A stretch of DNA of 64,000 nucleotides from Monarcha castaneiventris obscurior (lineage: Eukaryota > Chordata > Aves > Passeriformes > Monarchidae). This document shows positions 11,201-24,272 of the stretch, piece by piece (the stretch's first letter is position 1; every line of letters starts with the position of its first letter). Under the pieces are notes generated by a model. The model was not told the origin of the DNA, searched no databases, and saw only the letters and a list, made by a program, of their open reading frames with translations. The stretch is taken from the NCBI GenBank assembly GCA_026261815.1, contig JAMPIT010000484.1:15846501-15910500 (forward strand), read 5' to 3'. The position numbers and the translations under genes were made by a program.

Positions 11201-14200
11201 ACAGAATACATAACTTGCAACATTATAGGCCCAAAATTTGAGGTAATCCATAAGAAAGTCAACAATACTTCTCTTCATTCCATTCTGGATGTTTTGCCAG
11301 TCTTATTTAAAACTGCCTCTTTCCTTACATATTGTTTTTTCAAACATACTTTTAGGTTTTCCTAAGAACATTTATATTAGCAGGATGGAACCTGTTGAGC
11401 CCAACTTAAAAAATTCAGGTTATTTTAAAATAACTTTATATTTTTTTATCTCCCTCACCACTACCCAAGAAGAACTGTCTGCTTGTTAAAGACATCATCA
11501 GTTGTGACTGCTACTTGTACACTGGTATAATTTCTTCTCTTTATGAAAAAAACTGTTTGATTTTAAATGCCACTTACCAGTTTCCCCCCGATATAATACT
11601 GTATATTCTTTTCTTTGCCAAGAGAAGTGGTTTGGGGTGTTATGGGCCACTAAAACTGAAATCTGCACTGGCAGGATTGCTTCTGAATAGTTCTGTAATA
11701 AGTCATTGTGAATTTAACAATGGAAAGCACTGCCAAAGCAGGGAAAGCTGTTCAAAACCCCAGATTTTGTTCTAAGCATCTTACTAAAATCAGAGGCTCC
11801 TTCCTGCTTTTTAGATGAAAAACACAAATATTTGCGGGGAGATGGGGAAATAAAACTCATTCACTTTACTTGTTTTTTCACAATCTAGGCTTACATTGAG
11901 CCACTTTACACCTCCAAGACAAAATCCTGCATCATGAAAGAGCAAATTCAAAGCCAGTCACGTGAAGTTAATTCCATTTGGCCACACCAATAACACAGAA
12001 GCACACAAGGAGGTTACAGCTGGGTAGTGCAATGTTAAGAGACAAACTCAAAATTCAGCTAAGAAACCACTGAGCCTGTGCTTTGCTACTATCACTGCTG
12101 GTTTTGTTCCACCACTGCTACCAAAGAACCAGGCACAGGTTTGTGAAAAACTCTGCTGATAGTGGGGCACAGCCTGCTCATGCCTGGCCACTCTTCCACT
12201 GGCAAAGGAATGTGCTCTTTTGCTACTCTTTCTGTTTCAAAACTAGAAAGGAGATACTTCCCAATATACAGAAAAACATAAATAAAAAATAATGTCTTCA
12301 ACAGTGCCTATGAGAAATGGACAATGCAAGAATTCTCAATCCTTCGTTATATTGCAAAAGGAGAAAAAAATATCTTGAAAACAAATAAGACTCATTGCAT
12401 CAATAATTTTAAAAAGAATTATGATTCTATATTTAGAAAAGAAGTCAGACACTGGATTTCACAACCATATGTGGAAAACATTAAAGGGAAAACTGGATGG
12501 GATTGCCAAGGCAGTATGGGGCCAAGAATTGCCACCTTTTATTTTAAACTCACCCCAAAACACTGGCAGGGGGGTGGGGAAGTGTCACACAACTTTCCTC
12601 TACAACTACTGCTAAAGTAAATTTGACTTTGCAATCTGCAAAAACTGGCAGGGCCAAAATGATGCTGACAGCACCAGAACTAGCTGGGCGATTTTGGGAC
12701 AGTTTCCAGCATTACTGCCCATTTTTGGCTGGTTTGTGAATAAAAAGGAATTTTCAGTCTTATTTTTCCAGGGCAATTTATGAGATGAGTAGAGAGTAGA
12801 TGGAAGAGCAAGACTTCCCTTGGAAGTGCATGGGAGGATTTTCACAGTCAATAAGCAGCACACATTAGCCAGAATTTTACTGCCAACAGTAGAAATTTTG
12901 TGAGTATATTGTCAACATAAATAAAAATGAATGGCCTGGACATGCATTGTTACTGTTTTCTTCTGAATGTGTATGCCAAGAATTGCAAAAATGGTTTTGC
13001 TCACAGCCCTGAAAAAAATTACTTCACTATTAGTTTCTTCTTCTTTGAGAAAAAATTATACCCAGTGAAAATTCATAAAACTTAAAGAAGCCAGAAATTT
13101 TCTTTGAGTCCATCCAGTTTTGCCAAAAGGCATATGGTCATGTTGGCACTTCCTCTGTCCAATCCTTTGGGCAACCAGAGCAGCACTGCAATATTGATTG
13201 TCAGAATGCTCATACGAGACAAGCAAACAGAAATCTGACAGCCAGATGCTACAAACAGCCCTCTATTCAGTCAGATCATGGATTATCCTATCACTTATTT
13301 TCAGGCTGAGTAGCATAACTTAAGCTGCATGTTCTCAACAAGCAGATTCAATACAGTGCATATTTACAGAGTTAAGTACAAAGGTAAATGGATCATGGGA
13401 CTAAGGAGGGAGAAGGAGCAGACCATTCCTTGTAAAATTAAAAAACATCTTGGGATTTTTATTTGTAAACTATGCCATGCAATTCCTAAACTTCCTTATC
13501 ATCCCAGCAATACTTTGTCCTTCACAAAATTGTATTTGTCTCAGGGGAAAACCCAGTATTTTCCACCGTTCAAGCATTACGACTTGTCAGGAGGGAAGAA
13601 GAAAAAGCATATTTAGCTAAGTAAACCTGAAAGTTGCATTTACAGACTGAAATAATGCAGAGACCCTAAGAACAAGCATCCTCCTCTTAAAAAAGACCCA
13701 AAAACTGCATTGAGGTATTTAGAGCCACAGCTTGTCCTCTGTCTTCCTTTTCATCACCCTGCAGCATGTGGCTCCTTAAAAGGATGTCTGTGCAATCCTT
13801 CCCTCCTCCAAGACAAAATACAAGAGGGGTCAAATGACTCATTATGGATCAAGACCTCACAGGCCCCACCACTGCTTCATCCTCAGGCAAAGAATGAGGA
13901 CATGCAGAACTCCTCACAATCCTCCCATGGGAAGATTCGTACTGAAGGAGTCAAGTGAAGCAGCTGGGGAACAGACCAAAACCTGGCACCCTGGGAATGA
14001 GACTGCAAAGGCTTGGATGCTGAAAGGACAAAATATATGGATTTAGTTCACTTGTTTGCCCTCTCAGCAAAGCTGCATTCACAGCTTATCCAGAAATGAA
14101 AGCAGTTCTGGTGTTCAGTCCCACTCCCACTACCTGGAATGAGGGTGCTGTGGCTTAGCACAGCAATGCAATCTGGGCTCATACTGCTGGAGAAATGGGG

Positions 14201-17200
14201 AGCGAACCTGCACACAGCAGAGCCCCAACAGAGATTTCACAATTAATACCTTGATATTCTCCTCAAAATCAGCCAGGATGGTCACATTTCAGAAATGACA
14301 GCTGACTGGCTAATTTTTAGACTAACTAACCTTGCAGTGACTCTTTAGCTCCTTCCTAGATGTGCTTTCCTTAGCACATTATAAAACTGCAAGCATTAGA
14401 TATCTTGTGTGTGTGTGCACAAAGAAAAGTATCTCCCATTTCCCTAAGACATATCAGCACAGGAGGTACCCCAAATGAGTTCCTACATCACCTTCTGAAG
14501 GCACTGGCTTTAAGAGATTGCACAGTATGCTCCTACACCTGCATAAATACATTTCTCTGGGTACTGGGTTTCATTCTAGAGTATTTTGACTGCCAGCTGT
14601 TATTCTGAGAGACAGATAATGTAAATAATTAACAGGCAGGACATTCTTCCAGCTGCTAATGCTGTAAAACAATTTCTCAGATGTCATCCCAGAATTAGAT
14701 TTAATACTGATTAAGCACTTAATAATAATGTGTGGCGAAAGACAGACAACTGTAACAAAATGAACAGTCCCCAGTAAGTGCTGATTTTTATCTGCTTGGC
14801 TTTCTGCCTCTACTGATGGCAGTCAATTAAAAAGCATTTTTTGCATGTAGACAGCAGTTTTCTGCTCTTTCTTCCTGCACTTCTCTCATGTCTCTGTTAA
14901 CAGTGATGTGCTTTCATTTGCAATGGGGTGCCAGTAGCCACTGCCACAAGCCAAGTCACACTGAGGTGTGCTCTGCTGCTCAGGAACAGATGTCTCCCCT
15001 TGCAGCACACCAGGCAGGCTGGCTGCTCTACACAAAAAACCTGTCCACACCTGCTGGGCAGGCCAAGGAGAGGAGACAGTCATCAGGACACTCAGATCCA
15101 TTCCATGTGCACAGGGCACTTTCATGAGTCACCACATATTTCAGAGGTGGAATCCACCAGGTTTTGGTTTTCACACTCAGTTGTCAGAACAGGTGGACCC
15201 TTCCCTGAGGCTTTCTCAGCCCCAGGAGCTGCAGGGAAGGCCCCTGTCACTGCTCATGATGGAATAGAGAAGTTATTTTAGCCTTTGTGAGAGTCAATCA
15301 TTCAGTGTAGGCTTCTGATCAGATACTGATACCAGTGATGTTGCTGGTACAGACACAAACTCAGTCAAGTCTGGAAAAACAAGCCTTCCACAAATGTTTT
15401 ATCAGCCAGGATCTGCATCTATCACTTGTAACTTGCCCAGGCTCTGGAATTAGTGAATCCAAGTTAATGCAAGGAGATCAGTTCACAATTAAATCTACAT
15501 TTCTAAAATGGGTGTTGAACATTAGCATGTCTGTAGGGGTTTTTAAGCTGCAGTACCCAGAAGTTGTAGTATAAATGGACTTGAACACGTTCCAGTAACT
15601 TGTATAATTAACGAAGATACAAAGTTCTTTAAAAATTTAAAACTGCAGCTCCACATACTGTCTCCAACTCTGTCCAGTCACCCAAGTAACCACATCCACC
15701 CTAATACAGTTATGGACTTCAACTTTAAAAGCATTGAACTGATTCTCATCTAGTGACATATTATGTTGACTTTGTTGAGAGCACAATTAGGCTACTGCTA
15801 CTTGAAATCTTCACCAAAAGCTCTCCAAGTTTGTTTTAATGTCACTTTTGACACACTGACAAAGCCAAAAATACCCAGTATTCTGTAAGAGCTAAGTGTT
15901 ATGGATAGAGCAGATCCTAAGAGCTGAAGGCACTCAGTACTTCAGTACTTGGATGCAATTCCTGGAAAAGCTTCAGGAAGCTTTCATTAACCGTGCTGAA
16001 TCAGTAGGTTTTACAACTTTGCTATTATAAAGTTACTAAGTTGATTTTTCAGTACCTGCAGAAGCTCTGAATGTCTGTAAAAACTGAACTACCAGTTCTG
16101 ACTATTACAAGGTTACCAGATGATATTTTTCTTCTACAGGAACATGTGCACTGTTCTGAGTGTCTGCACTGTTGCAGCTAAACCAGCCTGGAGGCTGCAC
16201 TGACCTCTGCTGAAGTTCATCACTGCAGGGCACTGTATAAATGGTCTGATCTGGGGCAAATGCTTCAAGCTGAGGTAACTTCACATATTAGATGGGAGCC
16301 AAATCAGCAGTCTGAAAATGTTAGTAGGTTCCAGTTAAACTCATTTTTTTCTTCAATGACCTCTCACTCCTAGCCCAGATGAAAGTGCAGCCCTAACACC
16401 TGAAATACTGTTTTCTTCAAAAGCTGCATTTATTATACTGCTGCTACTATGGAGCTGCTGACTATCACAAAATTCATAATTATTTTCTAAACAGAAGTCA
16501 GTCAATGGCAACAATAAGAATTCTTCAACACTATTGACAGAGCTTAAAATAAAAAAGAAAAAAAAAAGGCAAGTGAAAGACTTTGTTGGAACATGAGAGA
16601 CTATGAACTTCAGAGTTGCATCCAGGCTACAAGCTACTCAGCAGTACCTTGCCTTTGTAGGCTTTCTCTATATGACCACATAATGTAAAAAACCAAACCC
16701 ACAAAGCCCAAACAAAATAGAACCAAACCAACCCCACACACAAAAAAAGCACTGGGGGAAAAAAGGGCTCGTACCCATCCCTCAGTGAAAAGCAGCTGTT
16801 GCTTAAAAACACTGGGAGGAAGAAAAATCTCCTTCCAGGAAGGAAACAGCTGTAGCTTGAGGCTGGAAGTAGATGATTCCTGCACATGATAAATCTCAGT
16901 CTGCAGCCATCAGAACATCATCAGTGATTTCAAAGATGTCCTGATTAATAAAACTGCGTAATTAGGTGTTTTAAATGTCCCTACTCTACCAAGTGCCTTT
17001 ACTATGGCCTTGTACAGTGGTTCATTTTAAACTATGATTGGATAGAGGCTTGGCTGTGCTGATAATCCAGTTATGCTTTGGGAATTACTGTGTACCACTT
17101 GATTAGATTAAGAGATAGAGAGAATTAGGTACCACTTGCCATAGCTACATCAATGTAGGCTTCTGTCACAGGCTTCACTGGAACAGACGAATGGAGACAG

Positions 17201-17528
17201 ATGATATAGGCAGGACTGTTCCTTTGCTGTTTTGGTTGATATGTGAACAAGCAAGACAGAAATTTAAGAGAGAGATATTACTCTCTCTTAGATTAATGAA
17301 GAGAAACAAGCTGGCCATTTCCAAAATTTTGTCCAGCTTCTGTCAGCACTGGGACAACCAAATAAGCCGCATCATCAGGAATCTATTTTTTTTCCTACTG
17401 TAAGGACACAAAAGAAGCTGTTTGTGTTGGGGTGGGTGTGTGTACAACTTTTACCAGCAATAATTCTACTGCCATTGCTTAAGAGTACATTAAAACAAAA
17501 GCAACCAAGGATGTGATCCCATAATTAA
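5249..17528. other. 12-kb gene-free stretch, low-complexity runs only
   Basis: This stretch is AT-rich with few CpGs. Visible items are a T17 run at 7913-7929, a short GT run near 14407, an A-rich run near 16550-16567 and an A/C-rich tract at 16687-16749. Some weak splice-like signals occur, for example a minus-strand donor near 6883, but none bounds a convincing coding segment. No gene, RNA gene or transposon was recognised. Confidence 0.5.
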
Positions 17529-17913
17529 GAGACTGGAGCATCTCTCATGAGGAAAGACTGAGGGAGGTGGGGCTGTTCAGCCTGAAGAAGAGATGATTGA
17601 GAGGGGACCTCATCCATGTGTGTCAGTGTCTGCAGGGAGAGCTCAGAGAATGGACCAGGCTCTGGGACAAGAATGAATGGGACAAGAGGCAATGGGCAGG
17701 AACAGATGGCCAGGAATTTTCCACCTGAATATGAGGAAGAACTTCAGTGTGCAGGTGAGAGAGCACTGGGACAGAAAGGGTTTGGAGTCTTCCCCACTGG
17801 GAAGAACTCCCCAGATGCAATCCTGTGCCATGGATGACCCTGTTTGAGCAGGAGGGCTGGACCAGATGACCCCCAGTGATCCCTTCCAATCTGAGCCATT
17901 GGTGATTCTGTGA
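17529..17913 (+). mobile_element. CR1 LINE, truncated 3' end (plus strand)
   Basis: Read on the plus strand this has the order of a CR1 3' end: GACTGGAGCATCTCTCATGA and GGAAAGACTGAGGGAGGTGG, then GGGGCTGTTCAGCCTGAAGA. Later come GGGCTGGACCAGATGACCCC and CCCTTCCAATCTGAGCC, and the copy ends with GATTCTGTGA, a variant of the short CR1 tail repeat. It is 5'-truncated, about 385 bp long, and carries no intact frame. It is the only clear CR1 copy here in the plus orientation. Confidence 0.93.
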
Positions 17914-20079
17914 CCCACACAATCACACTGCTGTGACACTGCCAGACACTGCTTCTGCAGTTTTTACAATTAAATAAGCCATAGGTAAATGTCTAGACTA
18001 AGTCTCTGACCCTACACTTCCCTCTCACAATAAAAATCACAACCACTCCGCAAAATTTATGGTGGGAAAATTACATGCATTAATTGTCTTTAAAAACGAC
18101 ATGCTTTTGGTGGCAGGAAGCTAATTTGCTTCACACCACTGCACATTTTTCAGAGGTCTCTACTGAGTATTTTAAGAGTGATTCAGCAGTAATTCCAAAA
18201 CAATTCTCATAAATTCTTTACCATGTATGGACACAGAAACTTCTCCCCCTTTTTTTTGGAGCGTGCTCTGCAGCTTACCAGATGAGTGTAAGATTTCTGA
18301 TGCAACTTGAAAAAAATAACTGTGTTCTAGGTTTTAAAATGATCAGTTATTTAGTTATTTCAGTTTGGGTTTGATAGTTCACTGGTCAAGAAGAAATATT
18401 ATTCATTGGTCAAAGGGCTGCAAGTCAAGACACCAAGACTCAGTTTCCCAGGAGGGTGTAAGACCTGACTTGAAGCACTCAAGTACATTTTATGTGCCTT
18501 ATTTTCTGTTGTATACAAAATACTTCACAAAGATAATATAGTACAGCACAAAACATACAGCATACATTCACAAAAATAAACTCTTTAATAATAAAAACAT
18601 CTGAGAAATATTGTGAAATATTAAGAACTGAGTTTTGTTTCTATTCTATAAAACATTCATACATATGCATGGAGTTGTACTGGGAAAGGGAAGGACTGAT
18701 ACTGAAATGAAAGCTCAGGGCACACAGCTCTTAAATCTTCTGATGGATGAAGATAGATGCAATTTCTTTCCAGGCAAAGTATAAAATGCCTGATACTAAA
18801 CTATAAATTAGTTAAATTCTCACTTATTTCATATATTGCTGTTGGATAGTTTACTCTAGGATAACATACAATCGATTTGTAACCAACTTCCAGTCCTGTT
18901 ATTTCTACAAGATATGTAAAAATGGGCTGTATTAAATTAGTTATATGAAGATGGCATTTTAATACAGAATCAATTACAGACTTATCCCCTGAACTTGTCA
19001 TTGTCACAGTCAGGAGACTGATTTTTAAAGAATAACCTGTTAAAAATTGTGCTTGGTTCTGTGCAAGGATTCCTGCCTGTTCACTACCTGGCTGGTGCTC
19101 TTTTATCTAGAGATGTGTAGGGGTTAAGCAGCAATTCTACATGCAACATTTATGGATTTTAGTGGCAGAAACTGATACACGATACAAAACAAGCAAAAAA
19201 AGCCCTATTTCTCTAAGTCACTGACCTCCCCAGACCCAGACACAGGCAGTAAATTAACAGATGGCCTTAAGGACCTAAGGATCTATAAAAGACACAAACC
19301 ACAAACACTATTAAATGCTCCATTTTGAGACTGGACATTGATTTTTATTGTCAAACTGCATTACTGCTGCAGGCATAAGATTCACTACCAACTTCTGCTC
19401 TGTATTGATTTTGTTGAACAGCAATCAAGAGTTCAGTATTTAATGGGATGTAGCTCAAACTGGAGTTCCCACTTTAACTTAGAGGGTTTAATCAATTACA
19501 TCTGCACATTACATATTCTCATTCACTCTGTATAACTGCCTCCCATAAAAACATAAAAGAATTATAATGTCATTTTGTTATCATTAATACTCCATGAAAT
19601 TGCCTTTACTCATTAATTTAGTAACATTTATAGATCTTCAGCATGCAAGGCTTTAGAAGCAGTCTAAGAATTCTGTCAAAGACTTTCTGCATGGCTGCTC
19701 ATCCTTGCCACTTGGAATCACACAACTGCAATGAAAAACAAATTGAAGTACTGGAGAGAATAATTCCCTCAAGTTACACAGTTGACTGTGACAGTCAACT
19801 TGACCTTACCACATGGGGTCCAATTAAGATTCTTTTGCCATCTAGAATTTAGGTAACTTTTACTGATGACAGTCAAAGCACTGAAGATAGCAAACTCTCT
19901 CCCCAGTACAAATGAAATATACTTTTTCTTTGGCAAAGAGGATGAAATCACCAAAATAAATCCACCATGAAGCTGAAAAATTACTAACAGTTCCAGACCT
20001 TGCTTCATATGAACTCTTCAAACTGTGAATGAATGCTCCTGCACATGTAATTAAGTGAACAGAAATTCTTTGTTTTTAC
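17914..20079. other. Non-coding stretch with one short palindrome
   Basis: AT-rich sequence without recognisable gene or transposon. It contains a 9-bp-stem palindrome at 19780-19800. No coding evidence was found. Confidence 0.45.
19780..19800. repeat. Short perfect inverted repeat
   Basis: AGTTGACTG and CAGTCAACT form a perfect 9-bp inverted repeat around a 3-base TGA centre. No function is known for it here. A single palindrome of this size is expected by chance in some windows this long. Confidence 0.6.
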
Positions 20080-20186
20080 CTTTGCAACCACTTCAGGATG
20101 ATGATTTCTGATAGAGACAATTTGTTACTATTGTAAGAGAAAAGTAATGAAAAACTGAACCACTGCTCTTGCACTTCCTGCATCCA
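20080..20186 (-). CDS. Candidate internal exon, minus strand, unrecognised product
   Basis: On the minus strand a strong pyrimidine-rich acceptor (CTCTCTTTGCTTTTGCAG) precedes 107 bases that are open in only one frame over their full length. A CAAAG|GTAAAA donor follows. The 35 codons begin Trp-Met-Gln-Glu-Val-Gln-Glu-Gln-Trp and end Ile-Ile-Ile-Leu-Lys-Trp-Leu-Gln. Entry is phase 0 and exit phase 2. The entry phase fits the exit of the candidate at 24145-24272. I do not recognise the peptide and there are no CpGs. Chance open segments between splice-like signals are expected in 64 kb, so confidence is low. Confidence 0.25.
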
Positions 20187-23100
20187 CTGCAAAAGCAAAG
20201 AGAGATATTAAGTGCAATTATGTGATGGGTTAGATTTTGGAGAGACATTGAAGTAATTAACAATTACAGCCGATAACATGAAACAGAGGGAACCATTAAA
20301 ATCCATTTGTGAGGAAAGCTAGCTGGAGAATGGTTAAAATATACAGAAGATATGAAATTATTCCTCACAAATAATATGAAGCAAAATATAATAAGTCATG
20401 ACATATTCAAAATGTTAAAAGGAAGGAAAGCAAAGAGACTAATTAAGGCTTGGGGGCAGTAGATGATGGTTAGAAGCATATGAAGTGACAGCATGGTCTG
20501 AAAGAATTTATACACATGGCTAAAAACTCAGTGCTCCAACAGGAAAGTATCTTGCTTGATATAAAGTGAAAAGGATGAAAATCAGTTAACTAGATCAGGG
20601 GGTTTTTCACACCTTCCCATTTATTTTACACCTTCCCATTAGACAGGCAATTGTGATCACTTTACAAAAAAAGGCTGCTGATGAACATCCAGTGGGCTTT
20701 GGGGTTCTCAGATTAGCCAGGCTGAATGTTAGGAGACATCTAATAGTAAGAGCTCTGATGGTAAATTATTTCTGGGGGGGAAAAAATGAAATGTGACTTA
20801 AAAAGAAAATTTGAATAAATGGTCACAAAAAAGAAGGAAAGAATGGTCTTGTCCTTTGAGTCTGCAATATCTGATGAATTAGAAATATGAAGAATAAACA
20901 GCAAGGAGCTTTCTGGCAGAACTTAGTTATTATGCTGGAAGAAAAAAGGAAATAAACTAAAGCAGATGTAGCATTTTCTATTTAAAAATTCAAACCTGTT
21001 TTTCAACACTGTTGAAACTGTTTAGCTCTTTCTCTTCTGAGAAGAATGTTCTGTAGACTATTTCACAAAGTAGTTTTTGAAATTGTAGGTGGTGATATAA
21101 AGCAAAACAGAGTGAGCTTCTGAAAAGAAGTGATAATTGGCCACTGTACTGAGGCAAACTCCTACCCAATGCTGTGTGTTAACTACCAGAACTTACCATC
21201 TCCATAAACACAATTTCAAGTTTTAACAAAAGACACATTCAGTTGTTTTGCTCTCCTGTCAATGGAGCTAAAGCAAGAAAAACTCTTACTGAGAAGTAAT
21301 ACCTGCAAAGTGCAAAAGAAAATACATTTCTGGCAAACAAAACAAGAGGGAAAAAAAGAAAAAAAGTTAAAACAACGATGAGAAGGAAAGGCAAGAAGTA
21401 GAAAAAAGGGCTGTCTGTTGGTTTCCCACCTTCTCTGAGCTCTGTGCTAACTGATTCCACAGGGTGCCATGGATGACATTGATCATCTACAGTATGAAGC
21501 AGAGAATATTTTTGTCACATCATTTAACTGATAACGGAGATTGTTCCCATGAAACAGCAAATGGTGACAGCTGAGAGCCAAAGCAGGGGTTATTCATCCC
21601 TGTAACCTTCCTCAGCTTCAGCTGGAGGGGCAGCAGGCAGATGGAAATTGGCTGGAGCAGTCAATACCCAGCTGACCCAGGTCAGTGCAGATCCTTCTGG
21701 GTGGGTTCTGCCCAAAACTCCAAGAAGCTTCCATTAGCTGATCATGGGCATTGCCTGAGCTACTCTAATCAATAAACAATCGATAGCACAGGTGTTCAGG
21801 TGCACTCTAGTGGTTCCCTGTCCAAGACAGCTTGTCACAATGAAGTAGCATTCCAGTGACAACTGCAGGAGATACAGAAATCAGTGCTTCCTGCCACAAG
21901 GGCTCCTGGGTTAACCTAAGAGGAACCACTGTGTGGATGATTTCAGTTATCAGTCCATTCAGTGATAAATAAAAAAATAAACATCTCTTTGCAGCTACAC
22001 TGCTCTGCTCTCTTATTCAAGTCAAGTAACAATGGACAACTGTAAAACATGGAAAGAAGCTCAACTATGTGAAACATGCACAAGTATGAATTTAAAGAAG
22101 AAAACCTATGAACCAGTATGAATATCTCCCCTGCTGCTGTAAGATTTCTGTGCTTAAATACTGGCATCATAAGTGCATTTAAACACAAAAATTGATCAAG
22201 TGATCAAATTACTGAACAGATTACATCTTCACACAAAGGGCATACTCCTTCCCCACAGCCCCCACTCATGAAGGGTTTCAAACTGAATTGCTACAAAGAT
22301 TAAAATAATCATTCTGCTCACACCTCACGAGGTCGGAATGGCAACTAACACGCTTCATTTATAATGTGGCATTATCTGCTGGAGGCAAACTGACGTAATC
22401 TGAAGGGTAATGATCTTAAGTTAACATTCTTCTGTGTGTTCCTTTGCCACAGCCTGAGCTATCAGTGAGGGGATTCAGAGCCGAGAGATTGCAGGGTTTC
22501 ACTGAAAGGAGCTTTTTCATGTGAGCCATTGGGGTCAGGCACCAGAGCTGCTCAGCTGCAGCAGCCCAAGACGGAGCATGGGCCAAGAGGTGTTCATGGG
22601 TGAGAATATTACCAACATGAGCAGATCACACACCACACTAACATTCATTAGAAATGGACTTCAAAAGCCCAACATCCTCGGTTTTGTAACTCCCATCACC
22701 CATGAGCTGGATTTTGCTAATGCCTGCTCCTCTCCATGTCTCACATTTTAGATCACTGCAACAAATGTGAAACACTGTGTACCCCATGTTTTCTATTTTA
22801 GAGCACTAAAGCAAACTTGGGAAACAATGTGCCTCAAGCACATGGAGCCAAGTGATGATATTAAAGGGAAAAACACCACCATGGGTCCACCAAGTTATCC
22901 AACAGTGCTAAATGCTTGGATATATAATGAAGCATGAATACAAGGCTGCTGCATCCCCTCTGTGTCACCAGGCACCACAGAAAGGGAATCTAATCCCAAG
23001 TGCTGAGGTGATGACCAAAACCAACCTGGAAGTACCAGGGGAACCCCAAAGCTGCACATGATTGTTCAAACTTCATAGAACACTGACTTGGTCTTAAAAG

Positions 23101-24144
23101 AGGTTAATTAAACAAACAGGTTTTGGCAAGTATGGTACATTCACAAAGGATGGGAAAGAGCTGGACAACTGATTCAGTAAGAGGAAAGCAGCACTGCCTT
23201 TTAAAAAGATTTAACTGCTCATACCATCTGCAAAAAAAAGCCATCAAAATTTGGCCACTCTCTCAGACACATTCCACTTCCTTTCATCTTGAGTGAGCTC
23301 TCCTCAGGCTCCCATAGAAAAGCAGCTTTTTATTGGACAGGAATAAAAACAAATAAACTGTGAAGCTAATATAAAATTCAGCTCCTCTTAAAATCTCAAA
23401 ATAAAACCTGTTCCCTTCCTCCACCCGCTGAACCTTGCCAGACAAGAGCTAAGCAGTATTGGGTAATACCAAGCTTGAAGAATGAGCTTTTCAGATGAGA
23501 ATATCTGTGTTCTTATTTCCCCAAACCATGTTACAAGTTACCTTTTTGAAAATTAAAGAATGATAGATTAAAAAGTAAAAAGCCATCTTCTTGCAGCCAA
23601 ATTGGAGCACACTCAAAAGTCAGTTTGGAGACTTTGCACCTGAGTCACAAGCAAACTGGGAAATCACTTTATTTTTTATAGCACAACATGGAAATTATTT
23701 GTGCTGCACAGGTTATATTATTCTCTCTGTTATTTTATACAATCATGCTTTATAAATGAAAACTTGGACTCAAAACACAAAGGATATGAGTGATTCTCTT
23801 GCAAACAGTTCTTTAGAGTAAAAAAGAAATTAGTTAAACCAGCATCCATACTTTCCCTAAAAAACAAACAAACAAAAAAAAAAACCCAAGAAAACCCAAA
23901 AGAAAATAAAAGAAAAAATTAAGACAGTATTATTTAGCATTGTTTGCTTCATATTATGACCCTCTGCAGGGACTTCTCTGTTCATTCAGGCACCCACTTT
24001 CACAAGAGGACAACAGGTTATTCTCTATCCCTTAGTTTCTCCAAAACAGTAGCAGCAACAACTAAAGTCCTGTCCACATCAGAGATGTGGCAGTGCAGCT
24101 CTGAGGGAAAACCCATGTCAGCAGGCAAGGATTAGACACTTTAC
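20187..24144. other. Non-coding stretch
   Basis: Mainly AT-rich unique sequence. A short tandem duplication of ACACCTTCCCATT with a 19-bp period starts at 20609, and an A-rich low-complexity run lies at 23858-23919. A weak plus-strand exon-like segment near 22560-22600, ahead of GTGAGA, was considered too weak to call. Confidence 0.45.
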
Positions 24145-24272
24145 CTTGGGGCTAGGAGAAGGTGCCAAAGCGTCCCTTACACAGAGAAAATGAGCCCCAT
24201 TCTCAGACGTAGCTGTGCCCCCATTTGACAAATGGGCCACAGGGGAAGGTTCACCATCACTGATTTTTATTT
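24145..24272 (-). CDS. Candidate internal exon, minus strand, unrecognised product
   Basis: The minus strand has a pyrimidine-rich acceptor (CATTTCCCTCCCACGATTAG), then 128 bases with one open frame, then a CCCAAG|GTAAAG donor. The frame enters in phase 1 and leaves in phase 0. Its 42 complete codons include Ser-Asp-Gly-Glu-Pro-Ser-Pro, Ser-Asn-Gly-Gly-Thr-Ala-Thr and a Pro-Ser-Pro-Ser-Pro-Lys end. This looks like a low-structure linker in a real protein. Two CpGs fall inside, more than in the flanks. Its exit phase fits the entry of 20080-20186, the next candidate downstream. The product is not recognised. Confidence 0.28.
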